Counted from the first letter of the stretch, positions 34,888-43,668 are shown. The stretch: 51,783 nucleotides of DNA from Acidobacteriota bacterium (GCA_003222635.1 QHWQ01000331.1:1-51783), one strand, 5' to 3'. The notes: generated by a model from the sequence alone, not told the origin. Program-made: numbers and translations.

Positions 34888-35370
34888 ATGCACATCCTTG
34901 GGATCTCCGCGCACTACCACGACAGTGCCGCCGCGTTGATCTCCGACGGTGACATCGTCGCCGCCGCGCAGGAGGAGCGCTTCAGCCGCAAGAAACATGA
35001 TCCGTCGTTCCCGCAGCAGGCGATCGAATACTGCCTGTCGGAAGGGCGCATCGCGCTCGAGGACGTCGGCTATATCGCGTTTTACGAGAAGTCGCTGATC
35101 AAGTTCGATCGGCTGCTCGAGACCTACCTCGCTTACGCGCCGTCAGGGTTTCGCAGCTTTCGCGCGGCGATGCCCGTGTGGCTGAAGGACAAGCTGTTCA
35201 TGCGCGGCAAGCTGCGTGGGCAGCTGAAGTCCGCGGACCATAAAGGTCCGCGCCGCACGCCGATCGTCTTCACCAAGGTAACCGGATCACGCTGCTCGGA
35301 CAACTCGAGTTCCCGCATTCGCTCGGCCTGCTGTATTCGGCCTTCACGTATTACTGCGGCTTCAAGGTGA
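34888..35370 (+). pseudogene. NodU/CmcH-family carbamoyltransferase, N-terminal fragment (broken near 35275)
   Basis: The frame begins MHILGISAHYHDSAAALISD and follows carbamoyltransferases closely: AAAQEERFSRKKHDPSFP, FYEKSLIKFDRLLETYLAYA, MPVWLKDKLFMRGKLRGQL. After TPIVFT at 35274 the frame leaves the family and stops at 35370; the family continues in another frame from 35277. By comparison with relatives, about 40 residues are missing, including the EHHxxHAxSA metal-binding histidines and the TxDGVGE segment needed for activity. A perfect CGCGGACC/GGTCCGCG hairpin lies in the coding sequence just before the break (35232-35252). Confidence 0.87.
35232..35252. repeat. Palindromic repeat inside the carbamoyltransferase reading frame
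   Basis: CGCGGACC (35232-35239) and GGTCCGCG (35245-35252) form an 8-bp perfect stem around ATAAA. It encodes about SADHKGP, a segment that family members lack or vary. It looks like an intergenic palindromic element of the GTCCGC type seen at 4678-4695, here placed in frame 22 bases before the break. Confidence 0.6.
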
Positions 35371-36641
35371 ACAGCGGCGAGTACAAGCTGATGGGCCTCG
35401 CGCCGTACGGCCGTCCGGTCTACGAGGTAACGATCCTCGAGCGTCTGATCGATCTCAAACCCGATGGCAGTCTCTGGCTGAACATGGACTACTTCAACTA
35501 CTGCCAGGGGCTGACGATGACGAGCCAGAAGTTCCACGAGTTGTTCGGTGGCCCGCCACGGACGCCGGAATCGCAGCTCGAACAGCGGCACATGGACCTG
35601 GCGGCCAGCATTCAGCGCGTCACCGAGGAGGCGATGCTGCGCATGGCGCGCGAAGCGCACGTCCGCACGGGGATGAAGAACCTGGTGATGGCGGGCGGCG
35701 TGGCGCTGAACTGCGTCGCCAACGGCAGAATTGCCCGCGAAGGTCCGTTCGACAACATCTGGATTCAGCCGGCCGCCGGGGATGCCGGTGGCGCGCTCGG
35801 CGCAGCGGCGTTCGTGTGGCACCAGCTGCTCGACAAGCCGCGAGTGCCGAGGCGCACGGACAGCCAGCAGGGAAGTCTGCTCGGTCCCGCGTTCTCGAAC
35901 GAACAGGTGTCGGCGGTGCTGCGCGGAATCGACGCGCCGTTCGACCGCTACGAAGACGAAGGCGAGCTGCTGCACACGGTCGCGCGGCTGCTCGCCGGCG
36001 GAAAGATCGTCGGATGGTTTTCCGGCCGGATGGAGTTCGGGCCGCGAGCGCTCGGGGCGCGGAGCATCCTGGGCGATGCGCGCCATCCGTCGATGCAGGC
36101 GGCGATGAACCTGAAGATCAAGTTCCGGGAGAGCTTCCGTCCATTCGCGCCATGCGTGCTGCTCGAACGGGCGCACGAGTACTTCGACCTGAAGCCGGGC
36201 GAGGAGTCGCCGTACATGCTGCTTGTGGCGCCCGTCGCCGAACGGCAGCGCATCGCGCCGGCCCCAGGCGATCTGCACACGATGCGCGAGCATCCGGACC
36301 TGCGCCAGCGCGTCAACGTCGTGCGATCGACGATTCCCGCCGTCACCCACGTCGATTACAGCGCGCGGATTCAGACCGTGGACGAAGTGCGTCACGGGCG
36401 CTTCTATCGGCTGATGAAAGCGTTCGAGCGGCTGACGGGTTGCGCGGTGATCGTCAACACCAGCTTCAACGTGCGCGGTGAGCCGATCGTCTGCAGGCCC
36501 GAGGAGGCCTACCGCTGCTTTGCCGCCACCGAGATGGATGCGCTCGTGCTGGAGAATCACGTGCTGCTGAAGGAGCGGCTGCCCGAAGGCGTGAGAGCAG
36601 CGGAGCGCGCCGCCTATCTCGAGCAGTTCGCGCTGGACTAG
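35277..36641 (+). pseudogene. Carbamoyltransferase, C-terminal fragment
   Basis: From GNRITLLGQLEFPHSLGLLY the second frame resumes the family: YYCGFKVNSGEYKLMGLAPY, MAGGVALNCVANGRI, AAGDAGGALGAAAFVWHQ, FSGRMEFGPRALGARSILGD, IKFRESFRPFAPCVL, and the ending VIVNTSFNVRGEPIVCRPEE. These are the ATP- and carbamoyl-phosphate-related parts of the C-terminal domain (YrdC-like), complete to the stop. With 34888-35274 it makes one gene interrupted by a deletion and frame change. It is followed after four bases by the SxtJ-family gene, its usual companion. Confidence 0.87.
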
Positions 36642-36645
36642 TCAG

Positions 36646-37053
36646 ATGATGATGCTCGACCTGCACCCAACGGATCGCATGCTGCGGCAGTTCGCGGCTG
36701 CATGGCTGGTCGTTTTCAGTGTCCTTGCCGCCAATCAGTGGCTCACGCGTGGCCACCCGCGCACGGCGATCGTGCTGGCGGGCGTCGCGATCATCATCGG
36801 CATCGCTGGCCTGCTGCGCCCTCGCCTCGTCCGCTGGCTGTTTGTCGCCGCGACCGTGCTGGCGTTTCCCATCGGTTGGGTCGTGTCGCAGGTGATGCTG
36901 TTCGTCTTGTTCATTGGCGTGATGACGCCCGTTGCGCTGCTCTTCAAGGCGCAGGGACGCGACCGGCTCGCGCGCAAACGGTCCGCGCAATCCAGCTACT
37001 GGAAGCCGAAAACGGCGACACAAGACATGCGGCGTTATCTGCGCCAATATTGA
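36646..37053 (+). CDS. SxtJ family membrane protein
   Basis: Membrane protein of 135 residues with about three hydrophobic segments (FAAAWLVVFSVLAANQWL, TAIVLAGVAIIIGIAGLL, WVVSQVMLFVLFIGVMTPVA). It ends with a basic tail containing SSYWKPK, the typical ending of SxtJ-family proteins encoded beside NodU-type carbamoyltransferases. Its function is unknown. It starts four bases after the carbamoyltransferase stop and three bases before the DUF5989-type frame, the usual trio order. Confidence 0.82.
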   Translation: MMMLDLHPTDRMLRQFAAAWLVVFSVLAANQWLTRGHPRTAIVLAGVAIIIGIAGLLRPRLVRWLFVAATVLAFPIGWVVSQVMLFVLFIGVMTPVALLFKAQGRDRLARKRSAQSSYWKPKTATQDMRRYLRQY

Positions 37054-37056
37054 GCG

Positions 37057-37503
37057 GTGGGCGATTCCCGCAGCTTCGAAAAGGCGGCCTCCGAGAGCCG
37101 GGACGTCGGCCTGCTCGGCGAGCTGTGGGGATTTCTGAAGTCGACGAAAAAGTGGTGGCTGCTGCCGATCATTACCATGTCGCCGAAAGCCGCCTCGACC
37201 GCACGCCGTTCCACAGCGCCCGGCAAGAAGAAAAAGGACGCCGTCGAAATCATCGTCCGCCGGGGCGCGCTCCGCCGCTTCGACGCGCTCAAGACGAAGA
37301 CCGGTGAACTGCCGGTGAACCTGACGTGGGACCGCCGTCTGAGCGATCGACGCGATGGCGATGCGGCTGCCGCCAAGCCGGAACGCCGCTATAAAGACCG
37401 TCGACGTACGCCGCCCTTCACGTGGGACGTCGCCGACTTTGTCGTCGTTGAGCCTACAAAGCGACAAAAAAAGTCAGGCAAGAAGACTTCAAAAAAGTCG
37501 TAG
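37057..37503 (+). CDS. Fusion: truncated DUF5989 protein joined to a basic Acidobacteriota protein
   Basis: Frame of 148 residues from GTG. Residues 1-41 (VGLLGELWGFLKSTKKWWLL, ending PIITM) are the N-terminus of DUF5989, a small membrane protein encoded after SxtJ; its membrane helix should follow PIITM but is absent. At 37177 the text switches to SPKAASTARRSTAPGKKKK and a basic protein with EIIVRRGALRRFDAL, WDRRLSDRRD and PFTWDVADFVVV, a separate hypothetical protein of this phylum that I recall. The switch falls at an ATG, which could have been the start of the second gene, so the deletion may have joined at the shared trinucleotide. The fusion is probably not functional as DUF5989. Confidence 0.75.
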   Translation: MGDSRSFEKAASESRDVGLLGELWGFLKSTKKWWLLPIITMSPKAASTARRSTAPGKKKKDAVEIIVRRGALRRFDALKTKTGELPVNLTWDRRLSDRRDGDAAAAKPERRYKDRRRTPPFTWDVADFVVVEPTKRQKKSGKKTSKKS

Positions 37504-37563
37504 AGTCTCCAGGGCTACTGCCTTATTGACGACCTGCCGAAACTCAGTTGGGTCTGGACAGGC

Positions 37564-37758
37564 ATGATCAACTGGGAACTCCCGCACGAGACACCGGCGT
37601 GCCCTCACTGCGGCTCCAATGAAACGCAATTGACCCTGCAGCTGCTCGGCCTGATTCGTTATTCCTGCAATGCGTGCCGGAAGTCGTTTGCGAAAAACGG
37701 CGACGGCAAGACCAAGGCGCGAGCACAGAGCAAATCCGCGACACTCCGCGAAGCCTGA
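37564..37758 (+). CDS. Small zinc-ribbon-like protein
   Basis: Protein of 64 residues. CPHCGSNETQLTLQLLGLIR and then YSCNACRKSF give two CxxC pairs 24 residues apart, a zinc-ribbon knuckle pattern, followed by a basic tail (KNGDGKTKARAQSKSATLRE). Such proteins may bind nucleic acid or act in transcription, but no specific role can be assigned. There is no strong ribosome site before the ATG. It lies between the DUF5989 fusion and lnt on the same strand. Confidence 0.65.
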   Translation: MINWELPHETPACPHCGSNETQLTLQLLGLIRYSCNACRKSFAKNGDGKTKARAQSKSATLREA

Positions 37759-37794
37759 CCCCTCACCGAGCGATCTGCTAATCTCAAAACTCAA

Positions 37795-39300
37795 GTGGTC
37801 ATCGGCCTGGACTACGCGCTGGCGCTCGTGTCGGGCGCGCTGCTCGCGCTCAGTTTTCCCCGTTACGGACATCCGGCCTTCGCGTGGATCGCGCTGGTCC
37901 CGCTCCTGATTGCGCTGGCGACGAAACGCCAGCCTCCATTGCGCGCATTCCTGCTCGGTCTGACGTCCGGTTTCATCTACTTCACCGGCACGCTGTACTG
38001 GACCGGCACCGTCATTCGCACCTTCGGCGGCATTCCGCTGCCTGCCGCGATCCTTGGCGTCATCCTGCTCGCGCTCTATCAGGGACTCTTCCCGGCGTTG
38101 TTTGCGCTGATCGTCAGCCGCTTGATCGCACGCGGCGGTCTGGCGGCGCTGGTGCTGGCGGATGCCGCCTGGGTCGCGACCGAGTTCTTCCGCGGCGTCG
38201 TCTTCGGCGGATTTCCCTGGGTGCTCCTGGGCGACAGCCAGGTCACGGTGTTGCCGGTCGCGCAGATCGCCAGCGTCTTTGGCGTCTATGGCGTGTCCTT
38301 TCTCGTCGCGTTCATCAACGCCGCGATTGCCTACGCGATGCTGACGGCCGGCCGCCGGCGGGCGGTGGCCATTGGATCCGCGGCCATCGTGCTCGTCGCC
38401 ATTGGAGCCTGGGGCACGGCGCGCATCGCCGACGGGTCGCTCACGCGCATGGGCTCGCCGATCCGCGTCGGCCTCATTCAGGCGAACATCCCGCAGCAAG
38501 ACAAATGGAAGGCCGGCGAGGCGCGGCGCATCTTCACGACCTACATCTCGATGACGCGCGATGCGGTCACACGCGGCGCCGAGTACGTCATCTGGCCAGA
38601 GTCCGCGATGCCGTTCATGTTCGAGCAGGATCGGGTAGGGCAGGAGGCACTGCGCGCGCTCGCGCGCGAGCTGCGCGTCCCGATCCTCTTCGGCAGCGAT
38701 CAAGAGGTGACGCAGCCGGAGCCGGCGCTCTACAACGCGGCGTTCCTCGTGACCCCCGACGGCAAGACCGCGGCGGTCTACCGCAAGATCCACCTCGTGC
38801 CGTGGGGCGAGTTCATCCCGATGAAGCGCCTGCTGTTCTTCGTCTCGCCGCTGGTGGACAGCTTCACCGACTTCTCGCCCGGCACGGAGATGGTGCTGCT
38901 GCCGGTCAACTCGCACCTGACGAGCACCGCGATCTGTTATGAGGTCGTCTACCCCTCGCTGATTCGTCAGGCGGTCCAGGCGGGCAGCGAGCTGCTGACG
39001 ACGATCACCAATGATGCGTGGTACGGGCACTCGTCGGCGCCCTATCAGCACTTCGCGCTGGCGTCGATGCGCGCCATCGAGCAGGGGCGCTACCTGGCGC
39101 GCGCCGCCAATACCGGGGTCAGCGGCGTCGTCGACCCGTACGGGCGCATCGTGCGCCAGTCGGGTATCTTTGAGCAGGACGCGCTCGTCGAGCAGGTCCG
39201 GTTCCTGAACGTCCGGACGATGTATTCGCGCATCGGCGATGTGATTGCGTACGTCGCGATTGCGCTCGTCGCGCTTGGACTGATCGTGTTTCGGAGGTAA
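37795..39300 (+). CDS. lnt: Apolipoprotein N-acyltransferase
   Basis: Inner-membrane enzyme of 501 residues that adds the third acyl chain to lipoproteins at the periplasmic face. The N-terminal half has about six membrane segments (LLALSFPRYGHPAFAWIALV, FFRGVVFGGFPWVLLGD). The nitrilase domain (about 220-480) shows the triad glutamate in IWPESAMPF, lysine in YRKIHLVPWGEFIP and cysteine in STAICYEVVYP, with NDAWYGHSSAPYQH and ARAANTGVSGVVDPYG. The length is normal. The start is a GTG without clear ribosome site. prfB follows after three bases, a common arrangement. Confidence 0.93.
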   Translation: MVIGLDYALALVSGALLALSFPRYGHPAFAWIALVPLLIALATKRQPPLRAFLLGLTSGFIYFTGTLYWTGTVIRTFGGIPLPAAILGVILLALYQGLFPALFALIVSRLIARGGLAALVLADAAWVATEFFRGVVFGGFPWVLLGDSQVTVLPVAQIASVFGVYGVSFLVAFINAAIAYAMLTAGRRRAVAIGSAAIVLVAIGAWGTARIADGSLTRMGSPIRVGLIQANIPQQDKWKAGEARRIFTTYISMTRDAVTRGAEYVIWPESAMPFMFEQDRVGQEALRALARELRVPILFGSDQEVTQPEPALYNAAFLVTPDGKTAAVYRKIHLVPWGEFIPMKRLLFFVSPLVDSFTDFSPGTEMVLLPVNSHLTSTAICYEVVYPSLIRQAVQAGSELLTTITNDAWYGHSSAPYQHFALASMRAIEQGRYLARAANTGVSGVVDPYGRIVRQSGIFEQDALVEQVRFLNVRTMYSRIGDVIAYVAIALVALGLIVFRR

Positions 39301-39303
39301 CCC

Positions 39304-40441
39304 GTGGCCCTCGCAATTGAAGATCTCACCCGCCGGTACGAAGATCTGAACAAACGGTCGCTCGAGCTGCGGAGGCATCTTTGAGGGCGCCAACCTCGAC
39401 GAACAGTTCGCGGAGGTAGAGGCGCGTACCGCGGCGCCGGACTTCTGGAGCCATCAGGAGCAGGCGCAGAAGGTGATGCAGCGGCGGCGTCGCCTCGACG
39501 AAGATCGCACGCTGCTGCAATCGCTCAAGCGGCGCGCCGACGACATCAGCGTGCTGATCGAATGGGCGGGCGCGGGTGAAGACGTCACCGGCGATCTGGC
39601 GCGTGCGCTGGACGAGCTGCAGCAGGAAGTCGAAGGCGCGGAAACGCGCAAGATGCTCGCCGGCGAGCACGACAGCGCCAACGCCATCGTGACCATCCAT
39701 CCGGGCGCGGGCGGCACCGAGTCGCAGGACTGGGCCGAGATGCTGCTCCGGATGTACATCAAGTGGTCCGAGCGCAAAGGCCTGCGGCGCGAGGTGATCG
39801 ACTACCAGCCCGGCGAAGAAGCAGGGCTCAAGAGCGTCACCTTCATGCTGTCCGGCGAATACGCGTTCGGTCTGATGTCAGCCGAAGCCGGCGTCCATCG
39901 TCTGGTACGCATCTCGCCCTTCGATCAGGCGGCGCGGCGGCACACCTCGTTTGCATCGGTGTTCGTCTGGCCGGAGCTGGCGGAAGACGAGGATATCGAG
40001 ATTGACGAGGGGGATCTCCGCATCGACACCTATCGATCCAGCGGCGCCGGCGGCCAGCACGTCAACGTGACGGATTCGGCCGTCCGCATCACGCACCTGC
40101 CGACGGGCATCGTCGTCTCGTGCCAGAACGAGCGGTCGCAGCACAAGAACCGCTCGCAGGCGATGAAGGTGCTGAAGGCGCGGCTCTACGACCTGAAGAC
40201 GAAGGAGCAGGCGTCGAAGCTGGAACAGATTGCCGGGGCGAAGAAAGAGATTGGCTTCGGCAGCCAGATTCGCAGCTACGTGTTGCAGCCGTATCAGATG
40301 ATCAAGGATCACCGCACGAAGATGGAGGTCGGCGACATCCACCGCGTCCTCGACGGGGATCTGGATCCGTTCATCAAGACGTATTTGCTCAAGAAGGCGA
40401 GCGGTACGCTCGGAGTGCCGGCTGCAGGTGACGAGGATTAG
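39304..40441 (+). CDS. prfB: Peptide chain release factor 2, programmed +1 frameshift at 39379-39384
   Basis: RF2 reads UAA and UGA stop codons. The first frame runs from GTG at 39304 through 26 codons to CTT TGA (39379-39384). Reading continues in the +1 frame from GAG at 39383 to 40441, so the coding sequence is 39304-39381 joined to 39383-40441 (378 residues). GGAGG at 39371-39375 stands three bases before CTT, as in the classical autoregulatory site where low RF2 promotes slippage. The body has the stop-codon recognition motif SPF ([10 protein letters not shown]) and the catalytic GGQ loop ([16 protein letters not shown]), both intact. A frame starting at 39473 would miss the N-terminus. 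Confidence 0.95.
39371..39385 (+). promoter_or_regulatory. RF2 programmed frameshift site
   Basis: GGAGG, then CAT, then CTTTGAG: an internal Shine-Dalgarno-like element three bases upstream of the slippery CTT followed by an in-frame TGA. It matches the known E. coli layout (AGGGGG-TAT-CTT-TGA). This is the only frame change in the window I consider programmed. Confidence 0.92.
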
Positions 40442-41593
40442 TTGAAGAAGTCTCTCGTCACCTTCGCGATCTTCGCGACCTTCGTGGTGCACGACGCCGC
40501 GCAGTCGCAGAAGTTCACGGTCGTTGAAGCCTCGATCGGGGACATGCAGCGCGCGCTGCAGCAGCACCGCGTGACCTCGCGCGAGCTGGTGCAGCAGTCG
40601 CTGACGCGCATCGCGCTCTACGAGGATCGGCTCAACGCCATCGTCTACGTCAACCCGCGCGCGCTCGAGGAAGCCGACGCGCGCGATCGCGAACGCGCGC
40701 GCCGCCGCGCGCGTGGCCCGCTGCACGGCATTCCGATCGCGCTCAAGGACAACATCCAGACGCGCGACATGCCGACGACGGGCGGCGCGCTCGCGTTCGC
40801 GGGCCTGCTGCCGCCCTACGATGCCACGGTGACGAAGAACCTGCGCGATGCGGGCGCGATCATCATCGCGAAGACGCAGCTCACGGAGCTCGCCAACTGG
40901 GTCACGATCGGGATGCCGGCGAATTACAACAGCCTGAACGGCTACGGTATGAACCCGTACGATCCGCGCCGCGATCCACGCGAAGGGCTCGCGGATGGTC
41001 GTCCCGTGCTGACGACAGGCGGTTCGAGCTCCGGCGTGGGAACGTCGGTGAGCTTCTGGGCGGCGAACATCGGCACCGAAACCTCAGGATCGATTCTGAG
41101 CCCGGCGAACCAGAACATGCTGGCCGGCATCAAGCCGACGGTCGGCCGCGTCAGCCGCTACGGCATCATCCCGATCACCGCCGACCAGGACACCGCGGGG
41201 CCGATGACGCGTTCCGTGACCGACGCCGCGATCATGCTTGGCGTGCTCGAGAGCGCCGCGCCCGATCCACACGATCCGGCGACGACCGCATGCATGCCCC
41301 CGCCGGCGCGCGATTACACGCGCTTCCTCGATCGCAACGCGCTGCGGGGCGCACGCGTCGGCGTGCCGCGCGCCTTCTTCTACGACGCGGTCTCCTCGGG
41401 CGGCTCACTGACGCCACGCGGTGGGCTGCCGATGGAGCAGAAGAAGGTGATGGAGGAGGCGATCGCCGAGCTGAGGACGCTCGGGGCGGCCGTCGTCGAT
41501 CCGGCGAACATTCCGAGCATTGTCGATTGGGATCCCGCGCGCAACTCAGGTGGCTGGCGCTCCTTGGCGACGCGGCGCCGGTCAAGTCGCTGA
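40442..41593 (+). pseudogene. Exported amidase signature family protein, N-terminal fragment (broken near 41547)
   Basis: The frame starts at TTG directly after the prfB stop, with GAGGA four bases upstream. Its N-terminus KKSLVTFAIFATFVVHDAAQ acts as a signal peptide but is written in CTTCGCGAT/CTTCGTGG repeat units. The amidase signature follows: GPLHGIPIALKDNIQTRDMP with the catalytic lysine, TTGGSSSGVGTSVSFWAANI with the serine cluster, ETSGSILSPANQNMLAGIKP with the nucleophile loop. Family similarity ends at VDWDPARN (41545). About 30-35 residues usual in the family are then missing and the remainder reads in another frame from 41548. Confidence 0.85.
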
Positions 41594-42033
41594 CCGAACT
41601 GCGCGCGTGGAACGAAGCCCATCGTCCCGCGGGGACGCTGAAATACGGTCAGTCGAACCTCGATAACGCCGACGAAACGGATCTCGTCGCCGATCGCACG
41701 CGCTACGAGTCCGATCGCCGCAAAGACCTGCTGCTGACGGCAAAGCACGGCATCGACGAGGTGATGAAGGCGCAGCGGCTCGACGCGCTGCTCTTTCCGG
41801 CGCAGAACGGCAACGGCATCGCCGCCCGTGCCGGCTATCCGTCGGTCATCGTTCCGTACGGGATGGTGCCGAACAACGCGCCGCCCGCATTCCCGTCCGG
41901 CTTCGATCCGAAGTCCGCGCCCTTCGGCGTGACCTTCACAGGCATAGCCTGCAGCGAGCCCCGGCTCATCGCGCTGGCGTACGCATTCGAGCAAGCCACA
42001 AAGAAGCGAGTACCTCCCGCCGGATTCCCATAG
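41548..42033 (+). pseudogene. Amidase, C-terminal fragment
   Basis: From RWLALLGDAAPVKSLTELRA the second frame continues the amidase: YGQSNLDNADETDLVADRTR, IDEVMKAQRLDALLFPAQNG, AARAGYPSVIVPYGMVP, VTFTGIACSEPRLIALAYAF, ending RVPPAGFP. It is complete to the stop and pairs with 40442-41545. The active-site part lies in the first fragment, but the protein as read would terminate at 41593 before these C-terminal parts. Confidence 0.83.
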
Positions 42034-42085
42034 TCACTGAACCAATCGCCGCGGCGCGGCGTCTAGCCTACGAACGCGAGCTCCG

Positions 42086-42640
42086 ATGCATGAGTGGACA
42101 GGCCGATTGGCCGCGGACGTCGTGACACCGGACGAGGAGCTCGAGCGTGAGTTCGATGCGCGGCTGGTTGAATCCTCGGGCCTGGCGTTTCGCGTTGCCT
42201 TCTCGGTGTTGCGCCAGCGTGAAGACGCCGAAGATGTTGCGCAGGATGCCTTCACCAGGGCCCATCGGCGCCTTCGGCAGCTTCGCGATCCCGATCGGTT
42301 TCGCAGCTGGCTGGTGCGGATGGTGTGGCGGATGGCGCTCGACAGGCGCCGCAGCGCGCAGCGGCGGGCCGCGCGCGAGGCGGCGCACGAACGCCAGCGC
42401 GCCTCCACAGCGGAAAGGGGAACGGAGGAGCGGTCGCAGATCCTGTGGGAGGCGATCGATGCCCTGCCTGAAAAGCTGCGGAGCGTCATTGTGCTGGCGA
42501 GCATCGAAGGACATGATGTCGCCGCCGTCGCGCGGCTGCTCGGCATTCCGGAGGGCACCGTGAAATCGCGGCTCTTTCTTGCGCGGCAGCAGCTCAAGGA
42601 ACGCTTGCAATGGATGAACGCAGACACGAGAACACCATGA
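42086..42640 (+). CDS. ECF-type RNA polymerase sigma factor
   Basis: Sigma-70 family protein of 184 residues. Region 2 spans about residues 25-95 (AFRVAFSVLRQREDAEDVAQ, DAFTRAHRRL, DPDRFRSWLVRMVWRMALDR). Region 4 spans about 120-175 (LWEAIDALPEKLRSVIVLAS, VAAVARLLGIPEGTVKSRLF), with the helix-turn-helix that reads the -35 element. There is no region 1 or 3, as in the extracytoplasmic-function group. Its stop overlaps the next start (ATGA), the usual coupling of an ECF sigma factor to its membrane-bound regulator. Here that partner gene is broken, so the sigma factor might be unrestrained. Confidence 0.9.
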   Translation: MHEWTGRLAADVVTPDEELEREFDARLVESSGLAFRVAFSVLRQREDAEDVAQDAFTRAHRRLRQLRDPDRFRSWLVRMVWRMALDRRRSAQRRAAREAAHERQRASTAERGTEERSQILWEAIDALPEKLRSVIVLASIEGHDVAAVARLLGIPEGTVKSRLFLARQQLKERLQWMNADTRTP

Positions 42641-42983
42641 GCGACGAGCTCCTCGATCGGGAGCTGACGGCGCTGCTGTCGGTGGGGCCGTCGCCTGATT
42701 TCATGGCGCGCGTGCGGATGCACGTAGACTCGCGGATATCGCAGACGACACGATGGCTGGGCGTCGCCTGGATCGCCATTACCGCCGCGACGGCCATCGC
42801 AGTCGTGGCGGTGGTGGTGGGAACTCGGACGTGGCTCTCGCGGCACGCGGAAAGTCTGTCGCTCGGCGCGCCGGCGCATCCGGCGTTGAGACCCCTCTTC
42901 TTCCGCCGATGCCGATCGTTATTCAGTCTCTTGACCTGCCGCCGCTTGTGACGGCCGATCTCGATGGAGAAGGAGTGCAGTGA
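42637..42983 (+). pseudogene. Membrane partner of the ECF sigma factor (anti-sigma-like), frame broken near 42870-42895
   Basis: The frame starts at an ATGA overlap with the sigma gene: MSDELLDRELTALLSVGPSP, then a membrane segment (WLGVAWIAITAATAIAVVAV). It runs as sense to about SLGAPAHPALRP and then, unaltered, would end at 42951 with a non-protein-like tail. The other frame, closing at 42983 and overlapping the next gene by one base, has a plausible ending (ETPLLPPMPIVIQSLDLPPL, then VTADLDGEGVQ). Both halves together give about 115 residues, shorter than the relatives I recall, so an internal segment is probably missing. The anti-sigma role is inferred only from position and the membrane segment. 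Confidence 0.65.
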
Positions 42984-43603
42984 TGACGCGCGTTCAAGTC
43001 TTGGCGGCTGTCGGACTCCTCGTCATCTCGAGCGCGGATGCGCGTGCGCAGGACGCTGCACCTCCTGCCCCAAGGACGCCAGCAGCGCCTGCCGCGCCGG
43101 CCCCTCCAGCGCCCGGGGTCGGCGCAGCATCGATTGTGCCGCTCAAAGTAACGATCACGCTCTCGAAATATCAGGGCGACAAGAAGGTCAGCAGCCTGCC
43201 GTACGAGTTGACCGTCCGGACCGACAACAACAAGGCGAGCATCCGTATGACGACGCAGGTTCCGGCGCTCACCGTCGATCCGGCCGCTGATCCCGGAAAG
43301 CCGCGGACGGGGCCCTTCGTTATGCGAGACGTGGGCACCAACATCGACTGCAATGCGACGAATCTCAAAGATGGACGATACTCCGTGACTGTCACGATCG
43401 AGGACTCATCGATCTACGAAGACTCGCAACGCACCGACATTCCCAACGGGTCGAAGGCGTCGGGCGCGTCGGCGTGGCGTACCTACCGGACCACGAACGC
43501 GCTCGTGCTGCGCGACGGGCAGTCCACCGAGTTCACGACAGCGGTGGACAAGATCACCGGCGACGTGTTCAAAGCGAACGTCCTGCTCACGGTCATTAAA
43601 TGA
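42983..43603 (+). CDS. Exported protein of unknown function
   Basis: Protein of 206 residues. The signal peptide ends near ADARAQ, followed by a Pro/Ala-rich linker (about 25-48) and a beta-rich domain with VPLKVTITLSKYQGDKKVSS, then LPYELTVRTDNN, FVMRDVGTNIDCNATNLKDG, RYSVTVTIEDSSIYED and VVNxxDxxTGDVF-like end parts (TAVDKITGDVFKANVLLTVI). AAGGAG at 42970-42975 supports the ATG at 42983 over a GTG one codon earlier. It is the third gene of the sigma-factor unit (ATG overlaps the previous TGA), so it may be its target or effector. Confidence 0.75.
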   Translation: MTRVQVLAAVGLLVISSADARAQDAAPPAPRTPAAPAAPAPPAPGVGAASIVPLKVTITLSKYQGDKKVSSLPYELTVRTDNNKASIRMTTQVPALTVDPAADPGKPRTGPFVMRDVGTNIDCNATNLKDGRYSVTVTIEDSSIYEDSQRTDIPNGSKASGASAWRTYRTTNALVLRDGQSTEFTTAVDKITGDVFKANVLLTVIK

Positions 43604-43610
43604 TTAATTC

Positions 43611-43648
43611 GGTTCAGAGGGTTCAGAGGGTTCAGAGGGTCCAGTAGG
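43611..43648. repeat. GGTTCAGAG 9-bp tandem repeat
   Basis: Three exact GGTTCAGAG units followed by two degenerate ones (GGTCCAGTA, GGTTCAGAA) lie just after the stop of the exported protein. The DnaK tail at 48119-48203 shows a related 9-bp periodicity of GGTGCAGxG type in coding sequence. Confidence 0.75.
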
Positions 43649-43668
43649 TTCAGAAGGGTCGCTCTTTC

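Noticed and set aside
34726..34998. N-terminal extension of the receptor at 31816-34725
   Set aside because: The added 91 residues are antisense to the carbamoyltransferase start and have no signal peptide; AGGAGG marks the ATG at 34725.
39304..39384. prfB as a broken gene like the others
   Set aside because: The CTT TGA with GGAGG three bases upstream is the classical programmed +1 frameshift site, and only one base is skipped.
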